Part shown: positions 17,165-24,408 of the stretch, piece by piece
Numbering within the stretch: position 1 is the first letter of the stretch
Layout: each line of letters opens with the position of its first letter
Assembly (NCBI GenBank): GCA_022827905.1
Contig: JAJEIQ010000065.1
Location: 1 to 36,298 of the forward strand
Source of the DNA: Pseudomonadales bacterium
Lineage (GTDB): Bacteria > Pseudomonadota > Gammaproteobacteria > Pseudomonadales > Azotimanducaceae
Direction of reading: 5' to 3'
DNA length: 36,298 nt
Notes under the pieces: model-generated
Told to the model about the DNA's origin: nothing
Database searches by the model: none
Seen by the model: the letters and a program-made list of their open reading frames with translations, nothing else
Translations under genes and position numbers: made by a program

Positions 17165-18748
17165 ATGCGTATGGTGCCGAATTCCCCCTACGCAACGGGT
17201 AGCCAAGCAGAGAAAGTGACCTTTGAGCGGCTCCGTCGTGCCTTCGACGACCGCTTTGTCGCGTTTCACTCGCTCAAGCCAACACGTCATCCCCACAAGC
17301 GATTTCCGGAAATTGACTTCGTCGTCTGCGGCCCCGAAGGACTCTACGTGCTCGAAGTCAAGGGCGGAAGGATCGCTTGTCGTGATGGCATTTGGGAGTA
17401 CCGGGACCGATACGACAACGTGTCACGCTCGCAGGAAGGCCCATTCCGACAGGCGGAGTCAGCACTGCGCGGGCTTATGGACACACTGTTCACCGGTCTC
17501 CCCGCGAACGTTCTTGCTCCTGTGACAACAGGATATGGCGTGGTGTTCCCCGACTGCAACTGGCGCGAAGACGGTGTGGAGTGGGAACCGCCAATGCTCG
17601 CTGACCGGCGACGCAGCATGGATATGGAAGGATGGCTTCGGGGTCTGTTTGAGCACTGGCAAGCGCGTGGAAAGTCAGGCGAGTACCTCGATGAGGATGC
17701 TCTGAAGCCCATTGTCGGTTTCCTCCGCCCACAAGTGGACGCCCCAGCGAGTGCGGACACTGTTCCCCTCCTCGACCAGGTGCGGGACGCTGGCCGCCGC
17801 ATCGAAAGGCTCACGGACGACCAAATGCGCATGGTGGACGTGGCAGCGGCAAACCCGAGGATCCTCTGTGCGGGCGGCGCAGGAACCGGCAAGACGTTCC
17901 TGGCCGAACGGCTAGCCCGGATCTGGGCCGGAGAAGCCTTAAACGTTGCGTTGGTATGTCGGTCCCCATGGCTGAGGCACTTCCTCGCATCGCGACTTTC
18001 AATTCCTGAGGTGACCATCTCGCTAATCGGGGGCATTCACTTGGACTGCCAACGTGCCGGACTAGAACGATTCGATGCACTAATAGTCGACGAGGGACAA
18101 GACCTGTTCGATACAAATAGCATCGAAACACTGGACCGCATTCTAGTCGGCGGACTGGAAACGGGACGTTGGTGCTGGTTTCATGACCTCAACAATCAAT
18201 CCCTGACCGCGGAGTTCGATCAACAAGCGAAGGACTATCTGGAGAGCCTTGATCCGGTGCGGATACCACTACGCATCAATTGTCGGAATACCCGGGTCAT
18301 CCTCGAGTGGATTCAGGACACGCTAGGCGCCGACCTCGGCACACGAGGCGCAGGGAGCGGGCCCGAGGTCCGTCAACACAGCGCAGGCAGCCCCAAAGAA
18401 GCCGCAGAGTGTGTTGCTCGCGAAGTTGTCGAACTCGTGGACGTCGGCGGGTTAGCACCAGGTTCGATCACAATCTTATCGCCATTCGACTACGGCGAAT
18501 CCTGTTTGACCGAGGACTCATCGTTTGCGGCTAGTCACATAAGACGTCTGGACGAATACTCAATGCGCGGCACTGAAGGCGACAAGGTGGGATTCGCTCG
18601 AATTGATCAATTCAAGGGCCTAGAGAACGAAGCGATCATTGTGATTGATCTTCCCGCACCTGACAAACTCAGCGGTAGTGGACCCGCTCACTACGTTGCA
18701 ATGAGTCGAGCGCGATCCGTGCTATCGCTGGTCCAAATGATCGGGTAG
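17165..18748 (+). CDS. NERD nuclease-SF1 helicase fusion
   Basis: A 527-residue protein. The N-terminal NERD domain (about 10-120) has the predicted nuclease signature PEIDFVV with Asp51 and LEVKGG with Glu64 and Lys66, the D..ExK arrangement of the PD-(D/E)xK fold. From about 215 onward lies an SF1 helicase: Walker A GGAGTGKT (Lys243), motif II IVDEGQD (Asp309-Glu310), an RINCRN motif IV region, DQFKGLENEAIIV motif V and YVAMSRARSVLSL motif VI. All key residues are present, so both activities look intact. It probably translocates on DNA and cuts it. It is the last gene of the array and is followed by a hairpin. NERD-helicase proteins occur widely; pairing with DrmAB is the notable point. Confidence 0.88.
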   Translation: MRMVPNSPYATGSQAEKVTFERLRRAFDDRFVAFHSLKPTRHPHKRFPEIDFVVCGPEGLYVLEVKGGRIACRDGIWEYRDRYDNVSRSQEGPFRQAESALRGLMDTLFTGLPANVLAPVTTGYGVVFPDCNWREDGVEWEPPMLADRRRSMDMEGWLRGLFEHWQARGKSGEYLDEDALKPIVGFLRPQVDAPASADTVPLLDQVRDAGRRIERLTDDQMRMVDVAAANPRILCAGGAGTGKTFLAERLARIWAGEALNVALVCRSPWLRHFLASRLSIPEVTISLIGGIHLDCQRAGLERFDALIVDEGQDLFDTNSIETLDRILVGGLETGRWCWFHDLNNQSLTAEFDQQAKDYLESLDPVRIPLRINCRNTRVILEWIQDTLGADLGTRGAGSGPEVRQHSAGSPKEAAECVAREVVELVDVGGLAPGSITILSPFDYGESCLTEDSSFAASHIRRLDEYSMRGTEGDKVGFARIDQFKGLENEAIIVIDLPAPDKLSGSGPAHYVAMSRARSVLSLVQMIG

Positions 18749-18778
18749 GAAGACTCCATCATCGCACCGAACCGACCA

Positions 18779-18809
18779 TGAAATCTCGGCGGTAGACACC
18801 GAGATTTCA
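18779..18809. terminator. Hairpin closing the DrmAB array
   Basis: A perfect 11-bp inverted repeat, TGAAATCTCGG and CCGAGATTTCA, around a nine-base loop, 31 bases after the NERD-helicase stop. It probably protects or ends the array transcript. There is no T-run after either arm, so classical intrinsic termination is uncertain; it could also be a protein site or an old element boundary. Nothing else is seen in 18749-19035. Confidence 0.5.
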
Positions 18810-19035
18810 AAGCGCACGAGGCAACTTGACGCGCTTCGCAGAACTCGTGGCAGACGCCGTACGAGCCACGATGAGTGGGCCGAGGAACGCGTCGGCATCA
18901 AACACGGGCATGAATGGAGCTACCTCTCAAGGCTCACGCCGGGCGATTCTCCTACAGATCATCGGGGCGTTTTCCTCTTCTTTTCCAGTGCCCGGCCCCT
19001 CAAAGTGGGGCTTTCAATCACCGGAAGATACCGCG

Positions 19036-19875
19036 ATGTTCCGCTACACCATTCTTTTTTGCTGCTTGTTGGGCGGGCCCGCGCTCGCCACGGATGTCCG
19101 CACCAGCGCCCCTGCCCCGTCTCTCGCCAACACCTACCAAGGCGGTGTTGACTTTAGACGCTATTGGGTCAGTGAAAAGCTCGACGGGGTGCGCGCCCTG
19201 TGGGACGGCGAAGCGCTCCGCTCCCGCCGCGGCAACCGCTTCAACGCGCCGGCTTGGTTCACCGAGGGCTTTCCGGCTCAAGCGCTCGATGGCGAACTGT
19301 GGATGGGACGTGGCACCTTCGAGAGCTTATCCGGTGCCGTGCGTCGGCAAGTCCCGGACGACGCAGCGTGGCGGCGCATTCGCTTCATGGTCTTCGACCT
19401 CCCGGAGCCGGGGACACCCTTCGACGACCGTCTCAAACGATTGCAGGACCTCCTGGCGCCAGCGCCTTCACCCCACATCGCCTTGGTCGAGCAGTTTCGC
19501 GTTTCCAGCGAAGCTGAACTCATGGCGATATTGGAGTGCGTCACTGCCGAGGGCGGCGAAGGCCTGATGCTCCGCGACAGCCGGTCCCTGCACCGGCCGG
19601 ACCGCAGCAACGACCTGCTGAAGCTCAAGGCCTACCAAGACGCCGAAGCAATCGTCGTCGCCCACTTGCCGGGCAAGGGCAAGTACCGGGGCATGCTGGG
19701 TTCGCTGCTGGTCGAGACGCCGGACGGGCACCGGTTCAAATTGGGCACTGGCTTCACGGACGCGGACCGGCGCAGCCCACCGCCCATCGGGGCGACGGTG
19801 ACCTACAAGCACTTCGGAACCACCGCCAAGGGGATTCCCCGCTTCGCGAGCTTCATGCGCGTCCGGCGGGACTGA
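19036..19875 (+). CDS. ligE: Periplasmic-type ATP-dependent DNA ligase (LigE-like)
   Basis: A 279-residue protein. Residues 1-19 form a Sec signal peptide (hydrophobic TILFCCLLGG then ALA-TD). The adenylation domain has motif I KLDGVR with the AMP-accepting Lys48, DGELW (85-89), FMVFDLP (117-123), motif IV EGLMLR (175-180) and motif V LLKLKAY (194-200). A short OB-fold follows (about 205-279). Small exported ATP-dependent ligases of this kind occur in many Gram-negative bacteria and seal nicks with bound AMP. The start is placed at 19036 because GGAAG lies upstream and the signal peptide begins there; an open frame reaches back to 18826 but looks non-coding. It stands alone beside the defence array. 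Confidence 0.88.
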   Translation: MFRYTILFCCLLGGPALATDVRTSAPAPSLANTYQGGVDFRRYWVSEKLDGVRALWDGEALRSRRGNRFNAPAWFTEGFPAQALDGELWMGRGTFESLSGAVRRQVPDDAAWRRIRFMVFDLPEPGTPFDDRLKRLQDLLAPAPSPHIALVEQFRVSSEAELMAILECVTAEGGEGLMLRDSRSLHRPDRSNDLLKLKAYQDAEAIVVAHLPGKGKYRGMLGSLLVETPDGHRFKLGTGFTDADRRSPPPIGATVTYKHFGTTAKGIPRFASFMRVRRD

Positions 19876-19949
19876 CCTGCTTCGGTTCAGGACTTACAGA
19901 CCCAAGTCCGCATCCAAACGGCTTGGACCTTTTGTGGTACATTACGGCG

Positions 19950-20300
19950 GTGATCGAAGCCAAGCATGTGTCCGCGGTGTTCTACCGCGCCGAGGACGGT
20001 GCGGAACCGGTGCGCGTGTGGCTGAAATCCATGGCAAAGGAGGATCGCTTCAAGATTGGCACCGACATCAAGACCGTCGAGTTCGGTTGGCCCATGGGAA
20101 TGCCCCACTGCCGACCCTTGGGCAACGGGCTGTACGAAGTGCGCACCGACCTCAGGAACAGGACTGCGCGCGTTCTGTTCTTCGTCGCCGACGCCCACAT
20201 GGTGCTGGTCCATGGATTCCTCAAGAAGACACGCACAACGCCGCGCAAGGATATGACTCTGGCGCTGAGCAGAAAACGCAAATGGGAGTCCTCCATATGA
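19950..20300 (+). CDS. higB: HigB-like toxin (phage Gp49-like, RelE superfamily)
   Basis: A 116-residue basic protein with the family hallmarks: PVRVWLKSM near the N-terminus, GLYEVRTDLRNRTARVLFF in the middle, and VHGFLKKTRTTPRKDMTLAL near the end. Such toxins are ribosome-dependent mRNA interferases, active in the cytoplasm when the antitoxin is lost. The start is probably the GTG at 19950; a TTG at 19932 is the alternative. A TGGTACATT element (extended -10 type) ends six bases before this GTG, so the message may be leaderless. Its stop overlaps the antitoxin ATG in a four-base ATGA, giving the toxin-first order usual for HigBA. Confidence 0.85.
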   Translation: MIEAKHVSAVFYRAEDGAEPVRVWLKSMAKEDRFKIGTDIKTVEFGWPMGMPHCRPLGNGLYEVRTDLRNRTARVLFFVADAHMVLVHGFLKKTRTTPRKDMTLALSRKRKWESSI

Positions 20301-20599
20301 CTGAACGCAACCCCCACCTAGGCAGCACGCTCGACGAGTTGTTGGAGCAGGATGGATCACTGGCCGATGCCCATGCAGTCGCCGTCAAGCGCGTTTTGGC
20401 ATCGCAAGTGGGTCGGACGATGTCAGATCTGCGCATCAGCAAGAGCGAGATGGCCCGGCGCATGGGAACGAGCCGCTCTTCGCTTACCCGTCTGCTCGAT
20501 CCCGACAACCCGTCAGTGACCCTGTTGACGTTGGACAGGGCCGCCGCCGTGCTCGGCAAGCGGCTCGCCGTGAACTTCGCTGACCGCGAAACCGCCTGA
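20297..20599 (+). CDS. higA: HigA-like antitoxin (XRE helix-turn-helix)
   Basis: A 100-residue protein. An XRE-type helix-turn-helix spans about 38-75 (DLRISKSEMARRMGTSRSSL then RLLDPDNPS), followed by a helix with LDRAAAVLGKRLAV that is typical of the domain's fifth helix. The N-terminal 35 acidic residues probably cover the toxin. It should neutralise the HigB-like protein and repress the shared promoter. It overlaps the toxin gene by four bases, so is translated by coupling. Confidence 0.88.
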   Translation: MTERNPHLGSTLDELLEQDGSLADAHAVAVKRVLASQVGRTMSDLRISKSEMARRMGTSRSSLTRLLDPDNPSVTLLTLDRAAAVLGKRLAVNFADRETA

Positions 20600-20609
20600 G
20601 AGAACCTTC

Positions 20610-21245
20610 TCAAGAGCTAGGCGGTTTTCGACCCCATTGGTCCCAAAAGGTTACGTCCCGCGCATCCATGCGCTGGGCCCGCTTGAGGTTCGCGCCCTTG
20701 GTGTAGGCGATGGGCAGCATCACCGTCAGCAGAGCGTCCTTGGGCAGGTCAACCACCTCCGCCACCTCGGCCTGCCGGGCGGCGAGCAGCGAGGTCCAGG
20801 TGGTGCCGATGCCCCTCGCCCGCAGGGCCAGCATCAGCGACCAGGCAGCGGGCAGGATGGAGCCGAAGTAACCCACTTGTCCGGCGGCTGTAGCGTCTGG
20901 CGGCAAGCCCAGGTTGCAGACTAGGATCATCGCCGGAATCTCATGCAGGCGGGCGACCAGCGCTTGTTGGGTGGGTTTGATCTCCACGCCCCGGGCGACC
21001 ACCAATTCCTCCAGGGTCTGTTGGTAGAGCGCCGCCAAGCGACGCTTGACCGCCGGGTCGGTCACCACCACGAAGCGCCAGCTTTCGCCGCCCAAGCCGG
21101 TGGGCGCCTGGGTGGCGATGTTGATGCAGTCGAGAATGTCCGACTGCGCCACGGGGCGGTCGAAGTCCAGCCGGCGGCGCACGGAACGGGCCGTCGCCAG
21201 CACCTGATCGACGCTGGCCAGATCGATGGAATCGCTCAACGCCAC
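20610..21245 (-). CDS. Nitroreductase family oxidoreductase
   Basis: A 211-residue FMN enzyme. The N-terminal FMN phosphate-binding stretch is RSVRRRLDFDRPV, the second site is PTGLGGESWRFVVV, and the C-terminal region GIGTTWTS then LPIAYTKG is the usual third FMN contact. Such enzymes reduce quinones, nitro groups or enones with NAD(P)H, and some desaturate steroid-like rings. It starts at a GTG seven bases after the sterol-reductase-like gene stop, with GAAGG upstream; a TTG two codons in (21239) has better ribosome-site spacing. Last gene of a four-gene minus-strand operon. The specific substrate is unknown. Confidence 0.85.
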   Translation of the reverse strand: MALSDSIDLASVDQVLATARSVRRRLDFDRPVAQSDILDCINIATQAPTGLGGESWRFVVVTDPAVKRRLAALYQQTLEELVVARGVEIKPTQQALVARLHEIPAMILVCNLGLPPDATAAGQVGYFGSILPAAWSLMLALRARGIGTTWTSLLAARQAEVAEVVDLPKDALLTVMLPIAYTKGANLKRAQRMDARDVTFWDQWGRKPPSS

Positions 21246-21252
21246 AGTCCCT

Positions 21253-22338
21253 TCAATAGACCTTCGGCACGATGCGCCAAGGCACCTTTTGCCGGTACTG
21301 ATCCCAAAGCGCACCGTACTTTTCCGCGCAACGGCGGTCGTCGTCGCGTTCCCGAGGGAACAGCAGCGCGACGTAGTAGAGCGGGTACAGCCATGGGCCG
21401 AACAGCAGCGGCCAACCGAGCGCCAGCGCCAGGCCGCAGGCCATCAGGATCTCGCCCAGGTAGTTGACGTGCCGTGATACGCCCCAGAAGCCGCTGTGCA
21501 GCACCTGCCGCTCGCCGTCCGAAAAGGCCTGTGGCGCCATGCGCCCGAGGAACGCCCGCTGCGGGTCCCGCTTGAAGGTGAACTTCTGCATGTTGGCGCC
21601 GCGCGCCAGCATCCAACCGGCGAAAAACACCAAGGCGGCCAGAACCAGCAGCCAGGCGGGCGCCTGGGGGTTGGGCAGATCGGCTGCCGACCAGAGCCCG
21701 ACGGCATAGAAGTAGGGATACCAGGCCAAGCAGCCCCACACCAGCTTGAACCCCAAGCGTTCCGCGACGAAGTCGTAGGTGTACAGATGCACCCGCTCGA
21801 AAATCAGGTAGTCGCAAATGAACCACGAGAAGAGCGCCACGTAGAGCACCACCCCCGGAGAGGGGTCGTCCGGGTAGGCGAGGAAGTGATGGGCCGCAAA
21901 GGACAGCAGGTTGAGTTGTAGCAGGACGGCGCCAACCAGGTAGAGAACCATCTTGGCGTCGGCCCGCCGCTTGAACATCTGCGGATTTTCCCGGCGGCCG
22001 AGATAGAATTCGGCCAGCAGCGCGCCGCCCCGCGAAGGAGTGCTCAGCACAGTGGCCACGGAGAGCAGCAAGCCCAGGGTGCAGGCGCCCGCCAGCCCCG
22101 CCCACCGGTGCTGCCAGAGCCAGTCCCAAGGCACCGCGCCGCTGAAGCCAAGAACCGCCCAGAGCCCTACGCAGACAATGAGCACCAGCGGCCCGTTTAG
22201 ACGGTAGCTCAGCAACTCGCCGGAATCCTCGTCGCGCACGTAGCCGGTCACCCGGCGGGCCGGCAACAGCAGGTGCAAAACGAAGATGCCCGCGAAGACG
22301 ACCCACGGCGTGAAGAAGCCGATCAGTAGATCCGTCAC
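21253..22338 (-). CDS. Delta(14)-sterol reductase-like membrane protein (ERG4/ERG24 family)
   Basis: A 361-residue polytopic membrane protein with about eight to ten hydrophobic segments. The C-terminus is diagnostic: SRHVNYLGE (288-296), then PRERDDDRRCAEKYGALW (328-345) and VPWRIVPKVY at the very end. This matches eukaryotic C14 and C24 sterol reductases, where these residues hold NADPH. It probably reduces an isolated double bond in a sterol or similar polycyclic lipid. The start is GTG 22338, which overlaps the dehydrogenase stop by four bases (GTGA); the open frame upstream is a shadow. Bacterial members are uncommon. Reaction is inferred; an isoprenylcysteine-methyltransferase-like role is the main alternative since the folds are related. 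Confidence 0.82.
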   Translation of the reverse strand: MTDLLIGFFTPWVVFAGIFVLHLLLPARRVTGYVRDEDSGELLSYRLNGPLVLIVCVGLWAVLGFSGAVPWDWLWQHRWAGLAGACTLGLLLSVATVLSTPSRGGALLAEFYLGRRENPQMFKRRADAKMVLYLVGAVLLQLNLLSFAAHHFLAYPDDPSPGVVLYVALFSWFICDYLIFERVHLYTYDFVAERLGFKLVWGCLAWYPYFYAVGLWSAADLPNPQAPAWLLVLAALVFFAGWMLARGANMQKFTFKRDPQRAFLGRMAPQAFSDGERQVLHSGFWGVSRHVNYLGEILMACGLALALGWPLLFGPWLYPLYYVALLFPRERDDDRRCAEKYGALWDQYRQKVPWRIVPKVY

Positions 22339-23132
22339 AACAGCCGTTCCGTGTTCTTCGCCATGATCCCAATCGCCGTTTTGCGGGGCAGCAGCCATCC
22401 TATCACCCGGGCGACGATGCGATTGGTCAGCCCGGGCACGAATCGTGGCCCCCGTCCAAGGGCGTCCAGGGTGCGGCGCACCACTTCCTCTGGGGGCAGC
22501 ATGCCGGGCACCTTCTTGCCCGAAAATCGAGCGTAGCCGGGCGTGGGCACCGCCCCCGAACAGCAGACCGACACGTCGATCCCCTGCTCGCGCAGTTCGC
22601 CCCAAAGGCCCTCCGCGAGAATGATGTTGAATGCCTTGCTGGCGGAATAGGTCACGATGCCGGGCGCGCCCTGCAGGCCGGCCAGCGACGACATCAGCAG
22701 CACGCCACCTCGCCCCCGCTCGCACATCCCCGGCACCAGCGCCCGCACCAAGGCGAGCGGCCCGCGCACGTTGACCGCCACCGCCTGGTCGATCTCGGCC
22801 AAGTCCGTCTCCAACAACGGACCCAAGGGAACCGATGCCGCGTTATAGACAAGCAATCCCAGTTCGAGCCCGACAAGCGCATCGGCGACCTTGGCGGGAG
22901 TTTGCGGATCGGCCAGGTCCAAGGCGAGGCAACGAACTTCCACGCCCTGCTCCGCCCGAATGCCCTCGGCAACCTGTTCAAGTGCCTCGCCGCGGCGAGC
23001 AATCAGCGCCAAGTTCAGCCCGCGCCGCCCCAGTTCCGCAGCAAAGGCGGCGCCGAGCCCCTCCGATGCCCCCGCCACCAAGGCCCACGCCCCGTATCGG
23101 CTGCGGAACGTTTCGTGACGCGCAGCGCCCAT
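22335..23132 (-). CDS. Short-chain dehydrogenase/reductase
   Basis: A 265-residue classical SDR. The cofactor motif is GASEGLG (21-27), followed by LDLADP near 71-76 (adenine contact) and NAA at 97-99. The catalytic set is Ser149, Tyr162 and Lys166 (YSASK). An Arg-rich IARRGE after strand two suggests NADP(H). The C-terminal 40 residues are hydrophobic with a GWLLPRK stretch, similar to 17-beta-hydroxysteroid and 3-ketoacyl-reductase type SDRs that sit on membranes. It begins 12 bases after the MFS stop and overlaps the sterol-reductase-like gene, so these proteins are likely partners on one lipid or steroid substrate. Confidence 0.88.
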   Translation of the reverse strand: MGAARHETFRSRYGAWALVAGASEGLGAAFAAELGRRGLNLALIARRGEALEQVAEGIRAEQGVEVRCLALDLADPQTPAKVADALVGLELGLLVYNAASVPLGPLLETDLAEIDQAVAVNVRGPLALVRALVPGMCERGRGGVLLMSSLAGLQGAPGIVTYSASKAFNIILAEGLWGELREQGIDVSVCCSGAVPTPGYARFSGKKVPGMLPPEEVVRRTLDALGRGPRFVPGLTNRIVARVIGWLLPRKTAIGIMAKNTERLL

Positions 23133-23144
23133 CGCCAGCCCCGG

Positions 23145-24365
23145 TTAGGCAGGCTTCGGGGCGCCGAAGGCGCGGCCCAGGATCACTTCATTGCCCGGCG
23201 CCGGGTTGTCCGGCACGTTGCGGGCCAGCGCTAGGGAAGCCACCGCAAAGCCGACGCCCACCAGGAAAACCGCCGAATGGGAAACCACCCAGACCAGCCC
23301 CAAGGCGGCGGGGACCACCACCGCGGCGATGTGGTTGATGGTGAAGGACACCCCGGCGCTGCTGGCCAAGTCGGCCGGGTCGGCAATCTTGTGGAAGTAG
23401 GTGCTCATGGCGATGTACAGGGCGAAGAACATGTGGTCGATGATGTAGAGGCCGGCGGCGACCATGGCGTTATCCACGAAAGCGTAAGCGGTGAACACGG
23501 CAATGAGGCCCACATACTCGATGGTAAGCGCGGCGCGTTCGCCGATTTTGGCGATCAGGCGGCCAATCCGCTCCGCAAACAGCCAGTTGAAGGCGTAGTT
23601 GATGAGAAAGAGCAGGGTCACTTGGGCGGCGCTGTAGCCGAACTTCTCCACCATCAGGAAGGCTGCGAACACCATGAAGATCTGCCGCCGCGCCCCGGAC
23701 AGGAAGGTGAGGCCGTAGTACAGCCAGTAGCGCTTGCGCAGCACGATAGTTCGGCGCTGCTCGGCCTGGCCGCGAAAGTGCGGAAAGCCGAGTGCCATGA
23801 CCGCGGCCAGCCCCATGCAGACGGCGCCGGCGATCAGGAAGTTCCAGCGGTAGTCGAGTTCGACCAGCTCCAGCAGGCCCCAGAGCACCCCGTAAACGGC
23901 CAGCGATGTCACCGCGCCCACGGAAATCAGCTTGCCGAGCACCCGCGGTGCCTCCTCGTGGGACAGCCATTGCAAGGCCAGGGACTGCTTGACTGCCTCG
24001 AAGTAGTGAAAGCCGATGGACATCAGCACGGTGGTGAAGTACAGGCCATAGACCGTGGGAAAGAACCCGGCCAACGCCGTGCCCAAGCCCAGCACGGCCA
24101 AGGACAGCACCGCAAAGGTCTGCTCCTTCAGGATCAGCAGCACGAAGACGGTGGTGAAGGCCATGAAGCCCGGCACTTCGCGCAGGCTTTGCAGCACCCC
24201 GATCTCGACCCCGGTGAAGGCCGCCCGCTCGACGACGAAGTTGTTGATCAGCGCCGACCAGGCATTGAAGGCCACCGGCATGGCGATGCTCATCAATATG
24301 AGCAGGGTGAGCGGCGTGCGCCAAGCAGCGGCGCCTTTGGGGGCAGCGAAGGGGATGGACGGCAT
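23145..24365 (-). CDS. MFS transporter
   Basis: A 406-residue inner-membrane protein with roughly 12 hydrophobic helices from residue 15 to 385, a mid-protein polar break (about 198-212, FRGQAEQRRTIVLRKR) between the two halves, and a short cytosolic tail. First gene of the minus-strand operon with SDR, sterol-reductase-like protein and nitroreductase. It probably moves their substrate or product, but the substrate cannot be told from sequence. Its start lies 43 bases from the divergent acyl-CoA dehydrogenase start, so the two promoters must overlap. Confidence 0.85.
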   Translation of the reverse strand: MPSIPFAAPKGAAAWRTPLTLLILMSIAMPVAFNAWSALINNFVVERAAFTGVEIGVLQSLREVPGFMAFTTVFVLLILKEQTFAVLSLAVLGLGTALAGFFPTVYGLYFTTVLMSIGFHYFEAVKQSLALQWLSHEEAPRVLGKLISVGAVTSLAVYGVLWGLLELVELDYRWNFLIAGAVCMGLAAVMALGFPHFRGQAEQRRTIVLRKRYWLYYGLTFLSGARRQIFMVFAAFLMVEKFGYSAAQVTLLFLINYAFNWLFAERIGRLIAKIGERAALTIEYVGLIAVFTAYAFVDNAMVAAGLYIIDHMFFALYIAMSTYFHKIADPADLASSAGVSFTINHIAAVVVPAALGLVWVVSHSAVFLVGVGFAVASLALARNVPDNPAPGNEVILGRAFGAPKPA

Positions 24366-24408
24366 CAGGCTGTTACCATCACTGCAAAACGCCTATTCTA
24401 CTGAACTC

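Noticed and set aside
9240-18748. Classical DISARM with drmC and methylase
   Set aside because: No HKD motif and no methylase motif were found in any array gene; only DrmA and DrmB are shared.
18826-19035. N-terminal extension of the DNA ligase
   Set aside because: The first 70 residues do not look like protein, and a signal peptide with its own ribosome site begins at 19036.
19890-19909. 6-bp inverted repeat after the DNA ligase as terminator
   Set aside because: Short stem (GGACTT/AAGTCC) with an eight-base loop and no T-run.
22339-22725. N-terminal extension of the sterol-reductase-like protein
   Set aside because: It overlaps the well-supported SDR gene, and GTG 22338 gives a clean four-base coupling.
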